From Priestia aryabhattai (GTDB taxonomy: Bacteria > Bacillota > Bacilli > Bacillales > Bacillaceae_H), in NCBI RefSeq assembly GCF_023715685.1, contig NZ_JAMBOQ010000001.1, forward strand, positions 806,001 through 870,000: DNA of 64,000 nt, given 5' to 3'. The notes below the pieces were generated by a model that saw only the letters and a program-made list of their open reading frames with translations, was not told the DNA's origin and did not search any database. The translations under genes and the position numbers were made by a program. Shown in pieces: positions 1 through 8,367 of the stretch (the stretch's first letter is position 1; every line of letters starts with the position of its first letter).

Positions 1-871
1 CAATGCGGAATCCATGATGCATAGCTGCTGTACATACTTGCACACCTGCAGCACCCATTAACATAAATTCGACGGCTTCTTGCCAGTTCGAAACGCCTCC
101 CATACCTGATATTGGAACGTTAATGAATGGACTTCTCGCACATTCAGCGACCATATTTAAGGCAATTGGCTTAACAGCAGGGCCGCAATAACCTCCGTGA
201 GCACCTTTTCCTGCTACGTGTGGAATCGTATTCCATGAATGAATGTCTACTCCTGCTAAACTATTAATAGTGTTAATCATACTAACAGCGTCAGCACCGC
301 CTCGAACCGCTGCTTCTGCTGTAACTGTGATATCTGTGATATTTGGCGTTAATTTAACAATGACCGGCGTTTGGGCAACTTCTTTAGCCCAATACGTTTG
401 TTTTTCAACCAAATCGGGGACTTGCCCAGAGGCAGCACCCATCCCTCGTTCTGCCATTCCATGCGGACAGCCAAAGTTCAGCTCTAATCCATCCACTCCT
501 ACGTCTTCTACTTTTTTGACAATCTCATGCCATTTTTCTTGCTGAGGCTCTACCATAAGAGAGGCGATAATTGCGTGGTTAGGAAACTTCTTTTTAGTTT
601 CATAGATTTCCTTCAAATTGACTTCAAGCGGACGATCGGTGATTAACTCAATATTATTAAAGCCAGCTACGCGCTGACCGTTGAAGCCAACGGCAGCAAA
701 TCGAGAGGAAACATTTAAAATCGGATCACCAAGCGTTTTCCAAACTGCGCCTCCCCATCCTGCTTCAAATGCACGCTGCACTTGATAACCTGAATTGGTT
801 GGCGGTGCGGATGCCAGCCAAAACGGATTTGGTGATTGAATACCTGCTAAATTTGTTGTTAAATTTGCCAT
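1..871 (-). CDS. preA: NAD-dependent dihydropyrimidine dehydrogenase subunit PreA (3' end cut by window edge)
   Basis: FMN-binding subunit that reduces uracil and thymine to the 5,6-dihydro forms, together with PreT. The 290 visible residues read as a class-1 dihydroorotate dehydrogenase-like TIM barrel: WLASAPPTNSGYQ near residue 18, the active-site loop NFGCPHGMAERGMG near residue 132, VKLTPNITDI and the FMN phosphate-binding region PISGIGGVSNWQEA. The start is an ATG preceded by a strong GGAGGAG. The C-terminus, which in the family carries a ferredoxin-like 4Fe-4S domain, lies off the left edge. It follows preT by 21 bp, so the two are one transcript. The position matching the catalytic Cys of mammalian DPD appears to be Ser (GAASGQ). 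Confidence 0.93.
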   Translation of the reverse strand, partial: MANLTTNLAGIQSPNPFWLASAPPTNSGYQVQRAFEAGWGGAVWKTLGDPILNVSSRFAAVGFNGQRVAGFNNIELITDRPLEVNLKEIYETKKKFPNHAIIASLMVEPQQEKWHEIVKKVEDVGVDGLELNFGCPHGMAERGMGAASGQVPDLVEKQTYWAKEVAQTPVIVKLTPNITDITVTAEAAVRGGADAVSMINTINSLAGVDIHSWNTIPHVAGKGAHGGYCGPAVKPIALNMVAECARSPFINVPISGMGGVSNWQEAVEFMLMGAAGVQVCTAAMHHGFRI

Positions 872-892
872 AGATTTCTCCTCCTCCTGATT

Positions 893-2254
893 TTAAGCTG
901 TTTCCATTGTTTCTTTTGTTAACTGCATATGAATATTTAACGCCGTTTGTTTTCCTTGCTGAGCAGCTGTCACAACCATTGCTTCTCCTTGCCCTTTACC
1001 AAAAATAACGTCTCCACAAGCAAATACTTTTGGATTTGATGTTTGGAACGTCTCTTGATTAATTAAGACAACTCCGTCTTCATGATGCAGCTGAAATTGT
1101 TGAATCAAGGATAGGTATCGTTCTTGACCAATTGCTTTCACAACAGCGTCGACTGGAATCGTAAACGTTGAACCTTCAACAGGAACAGGCTTCCTGCGGC
1201 CGTCTGCATCTGGATCTGTTAACGTCATTTTTACGCATTCAATTCCGCTCACCTTACCATTTTCATCTCCAATAATTCGTATAGGAGCTGTTAACCAACG
1301 GAATTCAACACCATCTTGTTTCGCAAATTCAAATTCAAAATCATAAGCCGTCATTTCTTCTCGTGTACGACGGTATAAAATTTGAACATTTTCAGCCCCC
1401 AAGCGCACGGAACACGTAGCACCATCAATCGCAGTATTTCCCGCACCAATGACGGCAACACGTTTATCCACAAATTCTGTTGATAACGCTTCTGACTTCG
1501 TTTTTTTAACGAAATCAATCGCATCATACACACCGTCTAGCTCTTCACCTTCAACATGTAGAGAAGGCACCTTACTCATACCAATAGCTAATACAACCGC
1601 ATCATATGACTGCAATAATTCGCTTGGAAGAATATCTTCTCCAATTCTTACGTTCGTTTTAATTTTCACATCTAAGCTTTTTACTTGTTCAACTTCCCAG
1701 AATGAAATCGCTTGAGGAAGACGAAAAGACACGATTCCATATGTATTTAACCCTCCTGCTTGTTTTTCCGCTTCAAAAATGGTTACATCGTACCCAAATC
1801 GCGCCAATTCTCTTGCTGCAGAAAGACCAGCCGGACCTCCACCAACAATCGCTACTTTTTTGCCATTTGCTTTTCCTTTCTCAAACAGCACCTGTTCATT
1901 TTGAATAGCCCAATCCGTTGCGTAGCGCTGCAAATCTCCAATCATAATTGGTTTTGTTGAATGGTTAAGCACGCACGCTCCTTCACATAGTTCATCGGTT
2001 GGACAGACTCTCGAACAGCTTGCTCCTACGGGATTAGAGGACATAATCGTTTCAGCAGACCCTTTTAAATTGCCCGATGCAATTTTTTTAATAAACGTCG
2101 GGATGTCAATTCCTGTAGGGCATGCCTGAATACAGGGTGCATCATAACAGTACAAACATCGATTAGATTCTTCGACTGCTTCTCTATTGGACAACCCTTT
2201 TTCTACTTCATTAAAGTTTTGAATGATGGACTGCAAACTTTCCGGTGATCGCAT
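893..2254 (-). CDS. preT: NAD-dependent dihydropyrimidine dehydrogenase subunit PreT
   Basis: Flavin and iron-sulfur electron-input subunit that passes electrons from NAD(P)H to PreA. The 453 residues match the glutamate-synthase small-chain family. N-terminal cysteine clusters CLYCYDAPCIQACP and CSRVCPTDELCEGAC (about residues 33-95) are for 4Fe-4S centres. A FAD Rossmann motif IVGGGPAGLSAARE lies near 135, a second nucleotide-binding motif VIGAGNTAIDGA near 268, and the C-terminal GDVIFGKGQGEAMVV is typical of the flavin-binding end. It is first in the preT-preA operon. A perfect catabolite-response element lies 41-56 bp upstream of the start, so CcpA control is likely. Later pathway steps (dihydropyrimidinase, ureidopropionase) are probably beyond the left edge. 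Confidence 0.93.
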   Translation of the reverse strand: MRSPESLQSIIQNFNEVEKGLSNREAVEESNRCLYCYDAPCIQACPTGIDIPTFIKKIASGNLKGSAETIMSSNPVGASCSRVCPTDELCEGACVLNHSTKPIMIGDLQRYATDWAIQNEQVLFEKGKANGKKVAIVGGGPAGLSAARELARFGYDVTIFEAEKQAGGLNTYGIVSFRLPQAISFWEVEQVKSLDVKIKTNVRIGEDILPSELLQSYDAVVLAIGMSKVPSLHVEGEELDGVYDAIDFVKKTKSEALSTEFVDKRVAVIGAGNTAIDGATCSVRLGAENVQILYRRTREEMTAYDFEFEFAKQDGVEFRWLTAPIRIIGDENGKVSGIECVKMTLTDPDADGRRKPVPVEGSTFTIPVDAVVKAIGQERYLSLIQQFQLHHEDGVVLINQETFQTSNPKVFACGDVIFGKGQGEAMVVTAAQQGKQTALNIHMQLTKETMETA

Positions 2255-2294
2255 TGCATCAACCTCCCAAAGATACTTGTTGATAAAACCTAAA

Positions 2295-2310
2295 TTGAAA
2301 GCGCTTACAT
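2295..2310. promoter_or_regulatory. cre box (CcpA site) upstream of preT
   Basis: The plus strand reads TTGAAAGCGCTTACAT, which fits the cre consensus WTGNAANCGNWWNCAW at every position. It lies between the preT start and the likely promoter, a position expected for repression by CcpA-HPr(Ser-P) when good carbon sources are present. Inference from sequence match and position only. Confidence 0.75.
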
Positions 2311-2438
2311 ATTTTTTATATACGTTATTTTCAACTTCTAATTTGGTAAAATGTATTACTATCTTTATTGTACAAAACGATCATCTTTTCTTCATTATAC
2401 ATTATGTTAAAAAATTCAGACTATTTACTATTCACTAT

Positions 2439-2473
2439 GTAAAAAGCCTTGCTTTTATATAAAAGCAAGGCTT
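2439..2473 (-). terminator. Rho-independent terminator of the epimerase-carboxyltransferase-peptidase operon
   Basis: Perfect 14-bp inverted repeat (AAGCCTTGCTTTTA at 2444-2457 with its complement at 2460-2473) and a 2-nt loop. It lies just past the M20 peptidase stop and is followed on the minus strand by a run of T. Confidence 0.85.
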
Positions 2474-2479
2474 CAACTA

Positions 2480-3598
2480 TTATTTTGCTACTTCCTTAAT
2501 AATCGACACTACTAGTTCAGATGTCTTCACTAGTTCTTCTACCGGAATCTTTTCATTTGTTGTATGAATGTCTTCATAACCAACTGCTAAGTTTACTGTT
2601 GGGATATCAAAGCCTGCGATTACATTGGCATCGCTTCCGCCTCCGCTTTGAAGCAAGCGTGAAGGACGATTGATATTAGCTACCGCTTTTTTAGCAACTT
2701 CGACAACATGATCTCCATCGCCAAATTTAAAGCCTGGATACATCACTTTAATATCAACTTCTGCACGTCCACCCATTTCTTGTGCAGCTGTTTCAAACGC
2801 TTCCTTCATTTTCGCTACTTGTGCTTCCATTTTTTCTGGAATTAACGAACGAGCTTCTGCTAAAATATCGACGCGGTCACATACGATATTCGTTTGCGTT
2901 CCGCCTTCAAAACGTCCGATATTCGCTGTAGTCTCTTCATCAATACGTCCAAGCGGCATTTTAGAAATGGCTCTTGAAGCAATAGTAATAGCAGAAACGC
3001 CTCGTTCAGGAGCTACACCTGCATGAGCTGTTTTTCCATAAATTGTTGCATTTACTTTTGCCTGCGTCGGAGCAGCAACAATAATGTCTCCCACTTTGCC
3101 ATCACTATCTAAAGCATAGCCGAATTTTGCCGTTACGAGATTAGAATCAAGAGCTTTAGCGCCCACTAAGCCAGATTCTTCTCCTACTGTAATAATAAAT
3201 TCAATTTTTCCATGCGTAATTTTTTCTTCTTTTAATACCGCGATTGCTTCTAGCATTGCTGCTAAACCTGCTTTATCATCAGCACCAAGAATCGTCGTGC
3301 CGTCACTTTTAATATAGCCATCTTCAATAGATGGTTTAATACCGTTTCCAGGTACTACTGTATCCATATGAGAAGTAAAATAGATTGTGTCTACGCCTTC
3401 TTTTGTAGCTGGCAGTGTGCAGATTAAGTTGTTGGCTCCGTGGCCTGTTTTTTCTTTGGCATCATCTTCTACTACTTCGACACCTAATGCAGTAAATTTT
3501 TCTTTTAGTACAACAGCAATTTTTTCTTCATGCTTTGTTTCTGAATCTACTTGTACTAATTCAATAAATAAATCAACTATTCGTTGTTCATTAATCAT
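2480..3598 (-). CDS. yqjE: M20 family metallopeptidase, PepT-like (YqjE)
   Basis: Predicted cytoplasmic zinc aminopeptidase/tripeptidase of 372 residues. Metal-site motifs of the M20 family are visible: TSHMDTVVPG (His, Asp), GADDKAG (bridging Asp), VGEESG (catalytic and metal Glu) and a C-terminal His in IHTTNEK. The start chosen is MINEQRIVDL, with GGAGGG 7 bp upstream. A longer reading frame would add 30 non-conserved residues and run into the upstream gene. It is the last gene of an epimerase-carboxyltransferase-peptidase operon, 25 bp after the carboxyltransferase. B. subtilis has the same yqjC-yqjD-yqjE order. The true substrate is unknown. Confidence 0.9.
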   Translation of the reverse strand: MINEQRIVDLFIELVQVDSETKHEEKIAVVLKEKFTALGVEVVEDDAKEKTGHGANNLICTLPATKEGVDTIYFTSHMDTVVPGNGIKPSIEDGYIKSDGTTILGADDKAGLAAMLEAIAVLKEEKITHGKIEFIITVGEESGLVGAKALDSNLVTAKFGYALDSDGKVGDIIVAAPTQAKVNATIYGKTAHAGVAPERGVSAITIASRAISKMPLGRIDEETTANIGRFEGGTQTNIVCDRVDILAEARSLIPEKMEAQVAKMKEAFETAAQEMGGRAEVDIKVMYPGFKFGDGDHVVEVAKKAVANINRPSRLLQSGGGSDANVIAGFDIPTVNLAVGYEDIHTTNEKIPVEELVKTSELVVSIIKEVAK

Positions 3599-3623
3599 AA
3601 TATGTAATCCCTCCAAAAATAAC

Positions 3624-5174
3624 CTACAATGGTATGTTACCATGTTTCTTTGCTGGACGCTCTTCCTTTTTATTGTGCAACATTTCAAGCGCTTGTATTA
3701 ATTTTATTCTTGTTTCCCGAGGATCGATAACATCATCCACCATTCCAGCGCTTGCCGCTACGTAAGGATTAGCAAATTTCTCGCGATACTGTTCAATTTT
3801 TTCGTGTCTTGTTTCATCTGGGTTTTCACTACCCCGAATGTCATTTGCAAAGATAATATTTGCAGCACCCTGAGGACCCATAACAGCAATTTCTGCATTT
3901 GGCCATGAATACACAAGGTCGGCTCCAATCGACTTACTATTTAAAGCTACGTATGCACCTCCGTACGCCTTTCGCAAGATAACCGTGATTTTCGGAACGG
4001 TAGCTTCGGAGTATGCATATAAAATTTTAGCACCATGACGTATAATTCCGCCATGTTCCTGCTTGATACCTGGGAAAAAACCTGTAACATCTTCAAATGT
4101 AATAAGTGGGATATTAAATGAATCGCAAAATCGAATAAACCTTGCTGCTTTATCTGAGGAGTTAATATCTAAACTGCCTGCCATTACTTTAGGCTGGTTA
4201 CACACAAGTCCGACAACTTTTCCATCTATGCGGGCAAAACCAATGACAATATTTCTAGCAAAGTCTTTTTGCACCTCAAAAAATGAGTGCTCGTCCACTA
4301 CTTGGTGAATGACTTGACGCACATCGTAAGGGCGCACGGCATCAAATGGGACAACATCTAATAAATCCGGACGATAATGATCACACTCTGCCTTTGAGGC
4401 TAAAGGAGGCTGCTCTTGGCTAGACTGAGGAAGATAGCTTAAGAGCGTTCGTACTTGTTCTAGCACCTCTTGTTCTGTTGAACCTCTAAAATGGGCATTA
4501 CCGCTAATTTCGTTATGAACAGCTGCTCCTCCAAGATTTTCAGAGGAAATGCTTTCTCCCGTTACGGTTTCAATTACTTTTGGTCCGGTAATGAACATTT
4601 GACTTGTTTCTTCTACCATAAAAACAAAGTCCGTAATTGCTGGTGAGTACACGGCTCCGCCTGCACAAGGACCCATGATAACAGATATTTGAGGCATGAC
4701 ACCAGAATAAATGGCGTTTCGATAAAAAATATGACCGTATCCATCAAGAGACATGACGCCCTCTTGAATACGAGCCCCACCTGAATCATTTAAACCAATA
4801 AACGGTACGCCTGTTTTAGCTGCTAAATCCATTACGTGCGCAATCTTTTTAGCATGCATTTCGCCTAAAGCACCTCCGAACACTGTAAAATCTTGCGAAA
4901 ACAAATAGACTGAGCGACCGTTTATCTTGCCGTAACCTGTTACTACCCCATCCCCTGGACCTACTTGACTATTCATACTGAAATCAGCACACCGATGTTC
5001 AATGAATGGATTTAACTCGACAAATGTATGTTCATCTAAAAGAATTTCAATTCGTTCACGTGCTGTTAGTTTCCCTTTATGGTGCTGTTTTTCAATTTTT
5101 TCGTCTCCTCCGCCTAACTCGATCTTCCGGCGTTTATCGTACAATTCATTTAATTTATCATAAATGTCAACCAT
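3624..5174 (-). CDS. yqjD: Acyl-CoA carboxyltransferase (propionyl-CoA carboxylase beta / methylmalonyl-CoA decarboxylase alpha type)
   Basis: Carboxyltransferase subunit of 516 residues that moves CO2 between carboxybiotin and an acyl-CoA, most likely propionyl-CoA to methylmalonyl-CoA. It has the two crotonase-like halves of the family: FGGALGEMHAKK, GGARIQEGVMSL and GPCAGGAVYSPAITDF in the N-half, and ARNIVIGFARIDG, FVDVTGF-like FEDVTGFFPG and YGGAYVAL in the C-half. Its start codon overlaps the 3' end of the epimerase gene by 8 nt, implying coupled translation. No dedicated biotin carboxylase or carrier is adjacent. It may use AccC/AccB encoded further along this window, or act with subunits elsewhere. 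Start ATG; length is typical. Confidence 0.92.
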   Translation of the reverse strand: MVDIYDKLNELYDKRRKIELGGGDEKIEKQHHKGKLTARERIEILLDEHTFVELNPFIEHRCADFSMNSQVGPGDGVVTGYGKINGRSVYLFSQDFTVFGGALGEMHAKKIAHVMDLAAKTGVPFIGLNDSGGARIQEGVMSLDGYGHIFYRNAIYSGVMPQISVIMGPCAGGAVYSPAITDFVFMVEETSQMFITGPKVIETVTGESISSENLGGAAVHNEISGNAHFRGSTEQEVLEQVRTLLSYLPQSSQEQPPLASKAECDHYRPDLLDVVPFDAVRPYDVRQVIHQVVDEHSFFEVQKDFARNIVIGFARIDGKVVGLVCNQPKVMAGSLDINSSDKAARFIRFCDSFNIPLITFEDVTGFFPGIKQEHGGIIRHGAKILYAYSEATVPKITVILRKAYGGAYVALNSKSIGADLVYSWPNAEIAVMGPQGAANIIFANDIRGSENPDETRHEKIEQYREKFANPYVAASAGMVDDVIDPRETRIKLIQALEMLHNKKEERPAKKHGNIPL

Positions 5175-5592
5175 GTTTCTTCTCCTCCTCTAGTGTTTTT
5201 TCACAGAGCTCATAAAGAACACCGTTTGCTGACTTTGGATGCAAAAAAGCAATGGAAGCTTCCCCTGCGCCTCTTCGCGGAATATCATCAATCATTTGTA
5301 CACCCTTTTCCTTTAACTCTGTAATTCGCTCTTCAATTGTACGCACACCTAAAGCAACATGGTGAAGACCTTCACCTCTCTTTTTGATAAACGTACCGAC
5401 TGCACTGTCTTCAAAAAGCGGCTCTAATAATTCAATTTTTACGTTGCCGCACTGAATAAAAGCAACTTTTACACCTTGTTCTTCTACTTCTTCTACTTTT
5501 AATAGAGACAATCCCAATACCTTTTCATAAAAAGGCAGGCTGTCTTCAATTGATTTTACAGCTACTCCTATGTGATCAATTCCTTTTATCAC
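5167..5592 (-). CDS. mce: Methylmalonyl-CoA epimerase
   Basis: Glyoxalase/VOC-fold enzyme that interconverts (S)- and (R)-methylmalonyl-CoA, linking the carboxyltransferase to the mutase encoded about 6 kb away. The 141-residue protein starts IKGIDHIGVAVKSIEDSLPF after a GTG start. Metal ligands are suggested by the His in IDHIGV, the His pair in GLHHVAL and the Glu in VLYELCE. GTG was chosen because AGAGGTGAG lies just upstream and the length is normal. In-frame sequence further upstream runs antisense over the plus-strand miniprotein gene and has no family similarity. First gene of the yqjC-yqjD-yqjE operon. Confidence 0.9.
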   Translation of the reverse strand: MIKGIDHIGVAVKSIEDSLPFYEKVLGLSLLKVEEVEEQGVKVAFIQCGNVKIELLEPLFEDSAVGTFIKKRGEGLHHVALGVRTIEERITELKEKGVQMIDDIPRRGAGEASIAFLHPKSANGVLYELCEKTLEEEKKHG

Positions 5593-5679
5593 TTTCTCAC
5601 CTCTTAAAAAAGCGTTTTCATTTACACATATTCTTGAAAACGAAAGAAATCTCCTGCTCCCGTATGTACAGAAAGTTGC

Positions 5680-5708
5680 TTGTCTAAGCAGCAGAAGACA
5701 TGTAAAAT
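5680..5708 (+). promoter_or_regulatory. Candidate sigma-A promoter for the Prli42-like gene
   Basis: TTGTCT (5680-5685), a 17-bp spacer and TAAAAT (5703-5708), with the ribosome binding site about 16 bp further on. Moderate match to the consensus. Confidence 0.4.
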
Positions 5709-5740
5709 AAGAAAAAAACGTGTAGGAGGATTTTGGTTGT

Positions 5741-5836
5741 ATGTCTAATAAGAAAATCCAAAAGACTATTGTGTTTTTAATGCTTCTTGTCATGTTAATA
5801 TCTACGCTTTTAGCAGGACTTGCCATGTGGTTTTAA
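5741..5836 (+). CDS. prli42: Prli42-like stressosome-associated membrane miniprotein (31 aa)
   Basis: A 31-residue plus-strand gene: a charged N-terminus (MSNKKIQK), one hydrophobic segment from about residue 9 to 28 and the C-terminal WF. It has a clear AGGAGGA ribosome binding site 10 bp upstream, a candidate promoter and a terminator 60 bp downstream. Size and layout match Prli42, the membrane miniprotein that anchors the stressosome in Listeria and is conserved in Firmicutes. The assignment is from recollection of the family, not a search. It lies divergent from the epimerase operon and convergent with the L,D-transpeptidase gene. It is too short for most gene finders. Confidence 0.75.
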   Translation: MSNKKIQKTIVFLMLLVMLISTLLAGLAMWF

Positions 5837-5898
5837 TTGGGACTGATGACTAAAAACATAGATGCATTGCTGTTTCTTTGTACAATGCAAAAATATAA

Positions 5899-5928
5899 AA
5901 AAGACTGGTGACTAGTCACCAGTCTTTT
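5899..5928. terminator. Bidirectional terminator between the miniprotein gene and the L,D-transpeptidase gene
   Basis: Perfect palindrome with 15-bp arms centred between 5913 and 5914, with A-rich and T-rich ends (AAAAGACTGG...CCAGTCTTTT). It overlaps the last codons of the minus-strand gene and can serve both convergent transcripts. Confidence 0.8.
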
Positions 5929-6436
5929 GCTGTATATTCAAAATGCCTTTTTGAGCAGCTAACTCTTCAAAAGATTGATCTGTAGATACAATCCATACTT
6001 TTGTACCTAATGGCACTTGATCATATAAATGGCTTACTTCACGATTTTCTACGCGAATACAGCCATTCGATACATATTTACCGATGGAATCCGGCTGATT
6101 TGTGCCGTGAATGCCATAAATACGTCCGTCAGTCTCTCTTGCATCAAACCCAATCCACCTTACACCTAGAGGGTTTTGAGGAGCGCCTCCCCCAATGTTA
6201 CTTCTTCGATAATAGGGGTTAACAGCTTTTACTGTTACCGTGAACTCTCCTTCGGGCGTCAGATTAACTGTTTTCCCCGTAGCTACTTTGATAATTTGTT
6301 TAATTTCTTTATTTTGAATATAAGCAAGCTCATTGCTTTGTTTATTAATAATAATATAAGGATCATTTAGCAACGGATTTTCTCCTAATGGCCAAACCGG
6401 AGATAGTAGTAAAAGGATAAAAGCAAACACATGCAA
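5912..6436 (-). CDS. Secreted L,D-transpeptidase (YkuD/ErfK domain)
   Basis: Predicted peptidoglycan L,D-transpeptidase of 174 residues that would form 3-3 cross-links or attach proteins to the wall. The catalytic signature is present: GIHGTNQPDSIG (His) followed by SNGCIRVENREVSHLY (Cys, Arg). A short N-terminal hydrophobic stretch (FAFILLLLSPVWP) fits a signal peptide or anchor. I prefer a TTG start because AAGGTGG lies 8 bp before it. Two GTG codons 9-12 bp upstream would place the start against the ribosome binding site and add four residues. It occupies the place of B. subtilis yqjB. Substrate and timing of expression are not evident. Confidence 0.87.
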   Translation of the reverse strand: MHVFAFILLLLSPVWPLGENPLLNDPYIIINKQSNELAYIQNKEIKQIIKVATGKTVNLTPEGEFTVTVKAVNPYYRRSNIGGGAPQNPLGVRWIGFDARETDGRIYGIHGTNQPDSIGKYVSNGCIRVENREVSHLYDQVPLGTKVWIVSTDQSFEELAAQKGILNIQQKTGD

Positions 6437-6472
6437 GTAATCCACCACCTTACGTTAGTCCTAAGTAAAAGA

Positions 6473-6492
6473 AAAGAGAGGTATCTCTTTTC
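6473..6492 (-). terminator. Weak terminator after the FUSC-like gene
   Basis: 8-bp AT-rich inverted repeat AAAAGAGA/TCTCTTTT with a 4-nt loop, followed on the minus strand by a pyrimidine-rich stretch, 45 bp past the upstream gene's stop. Confidence 0.4.
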
Positions 6493-6534
6493 CCTTTTAG
6501 TGTTCGTAAGCACGATGAACAACATGCATGCTGT

Positions 6535-7485
6535 TTAACTTATTTTTAAGGTTTGTTTAATAACCAAATATTGTTCAATTTCTTTGACTACGTGCAATAA
6601 ATCGGCACGTGCTTCAAACTCTTCCCGCGTGTTCGGAAGCGGCATCTCTGCAAACGCTTCTCGTAAATGCTGAAGTTTGGCTAAAAATAATTTCGCTGTA
6701 TTACCGGGGTGGATAGATAGACTTAATTCTTCAATGAAATCAGCAATCATGTAGCGCTGTTCCACCACCAAATCAATAGCGGTAATGAGAGGAAGCGTAC
6801 GTTCAATAATTTCAAGCTGTTTTTCGCGAATTTTAAAGTAGCGGTAATAATAATTTTCCCCGCGCACAAAGTGATTTTCTACATCGCGAAACGCAAGGCT
6901 TTTTGCTTTTTCTAAAGTTTTTACTGTATCCGCAATTTCCTTACCGTCCCAACTGCTGTCATTCGTTCTGAGGTACAGGGCAATTTCTTTTAACATCGAC
7001 CGGAAATTCTCTTCAATTTCTCGCTGATACGTGCGAAGCTCTTGATCTAAACTTGGCATATATAAATTCACAAGCAGCGCAACGCCTATCCCGATTACAA
7101 TCAAGCCAAGCTCATTAAAGACAATTCCCCATGTCATATTGCCTTTGGAGTAAATATGAAGCAAAATAACGGAACTTGTAACAATCCCTGCATTGACTTT
7201 GAATATAACCGTCACCGGAATAAATAAAAGCAGCATCAGTCCTATCACAAGTGGATGATAAGTAATCCCTTCAAAAAATATAAATGAAAACAGAATGGAT
7301 AAAGAACAAGCAATAAAACGATCGCTTGCACTTCGCAACGATTTTTTCTTTGAATTTTGAATGCATAAAATAGTGATAATTCCAGCTGATACAAAAAATT
7401 CGAGGTGAAAGAACTGAGCTATAATAATAGCTAGTGATGTACCGACGGCTGTTTTAATTGTCCGGTACCCAATTTTAAATTTCAT
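6535..7485 (-). CDS. yqjA: Aromatic acid exporter family / FUSC-like membrane protein (YqjA)
   Basis: Membrane protein of 316 residues. The N-terminal half has about five or six hydrophobic segments (for example TSLAIIIAQFFHLEFFVSAG and GIVFNELGLIVIGIGVALLV). The soluble C-terminal half is helical, charged and probably coiled (residues about 150-316). This layout is that of the DUF939/FUSC aromatic acid exporter family. It stands alone between two terminators, with its start ATG about 160 bp from the transporter operon. B. subtilis has yqjA at the same place. Substrate is not known; export of small organic acids is only a family-based guess. Confidence 0.8.
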   Translation of the reverse strand: MKFKIGYRTIKTAVGTSLAIIIAQFFHLEFFVSAGIITILCIQNSKKKSLRSASDRFIACSLSILFSFIFFEGITYHPLVIGLMLLLFIPVTVIFKVNAGIVTSSVILLHIYSKGNMTWGIVFNELGLIVIGIGVALLVNLYMPSLDQELRTYQREIEENFRSMLKEIALYLRTNDSSWDGKEIADTVKTLEKAKSLAFRDVENHFVRGENYYYRYFKIREKQLEIIERTLPLITAIDLVVEQRYMIADFIEELSLSIHPGNTAKLFLAKLQHLREAFAEMPLPNTREEFEARADLLHVVKEIEQYLVIKQTLKIS

Positions 7486-7601
7486 TTTCTAGACTCCTAC
7501 ATGTTAGTTTCTTTTTAGTGTGATAAAATACTCTATTCCTTATTAACACGAATAAAAAAATAAAACAACCTTAAATTTGGCTATACCGTATAATTGTCAA
7601 T

Positions 7602-7642
7602 AAAAAAGTGCAGAAAAGATAGTACTCTTCCTGCACTTTTTT
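7602..7642 (-). terminator. Terminator of the artPQR operon
   Basis: 12-bp stem AAAAAAGTGCAG (7602-7613) with its complement (7631-7642), just past the artR stop codon. The minus strand ends in T-rich sequence. Confidence 0.85.
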
Positions 7643-7644
7643 TA

Positions 7645-8367
7645 TTATAAAATCTTTTCTAAAAAATCTTTAGCACGCTTACTTTTAGGCGCTGAGAAAA
7701 ATTCAGCCGGAGGCGCATCTTCAACAAGCACACCGCCGTCTAAGAACAGCACACGATCCGCTACTTCTCGTGCAAATCCCATTTCATGCGTTACAATGAC
7801 CATCGTCATTCCTGTTTCTGTCAGCGACTTCATTACATCTAGTACTTCTTTTACCATCTCTGGATCCAAAGCTGATGTTGGTTCATCAAACAGCATCACT
7901 TTTGGCTCCATTGCTAACGCTCGCGCAATAGCTACACGCTGCTTTTGACCGCCCGATAAGCGGCTTGGAAACTCGTTTGCTTTTTGGGCAAGTCCAACTT
8001 TTTGAAGTAATTCTTTTCCTTTAGCAACAGCAGTTTCTCTTGACATGCCTTTTACCGTCATCGGAGCATACGTTAAATTTTCAAGCACTGTCATATGTGG
8101 AAACAAGTGAAAATGCTGAAATACCATTCCTACGTTTTCACGCACGCGCATAATGTTTGTTTTTTTATCTGTAATCACTTGATCGTTAATTGAAACTAAT
8201 CCGCTCGTCGGTTCTTCAAGCAGGTTCATACAGCGTAAAAAAGTAGATTTACCAGAACCAGAAGGACCGATAACAGCTACGACTTCTTTTTCCTTAATCG
8301 TAGTTGAAATGCCTTTTAAAACTTCATTTTTACCGAATGATTTGTGTAAATTTTCAACGTTAATCAC
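7645..8367 (-). CDS. artR: Amino acid (arginine-type) ABC transporter ATPase ArtR
   Basis: ATPase subunit of a polar amino acid importer, 240 residues. Walker [10 protein letters not shown] (about residue 33), Q-loop [14 protein letters not shown], signature [15 protein letters not shown] (about 134), Walker [13 protein letters not shown] and switch His in [10 protein letters not shown] are all intact. It is the last gene of artP-artQ-artR and overlaps artQ by 8 nt. B. subtilis yqiZ (artR) is at the syntenic place and belongs to a high-affinity arginine system; the specificity here rests on that context. Confidence 0.9.
   Translation of the reverse strand: MINVENLHKSFGKNEVLKGISTTIKEKEVVAVIGPSGSGKSTFLRCMNLLEEPTSGLVSINDQVITDKKTNIMRVRENVGMVFQHFHLFPHMTVLENLTYAPMTVKGMSRETAVAKGKELLQKVGLAQKANEFPSRLSGGQKQRVAIARALAMEPKVMLFDEPTSALDPEMVKEVLDVMKSLTETGMTMVIVTHEMGFAREVADRVLFLDGGVLVEDAPPAEFFSAPKSKRAKDFLEKIL

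Noticed and set aside
243..545. Plus-strand ORF inside preA
   Set aside because: Antisense shadow of a clear gene, without ribosome binding site or recognisable domain.
5612..5625. cre-like sequence TGAAAACGCTTTTT near the epimerase start
   Set aside because: Two mismatches at the conserved CA end of the consensus, in a T-rich run.
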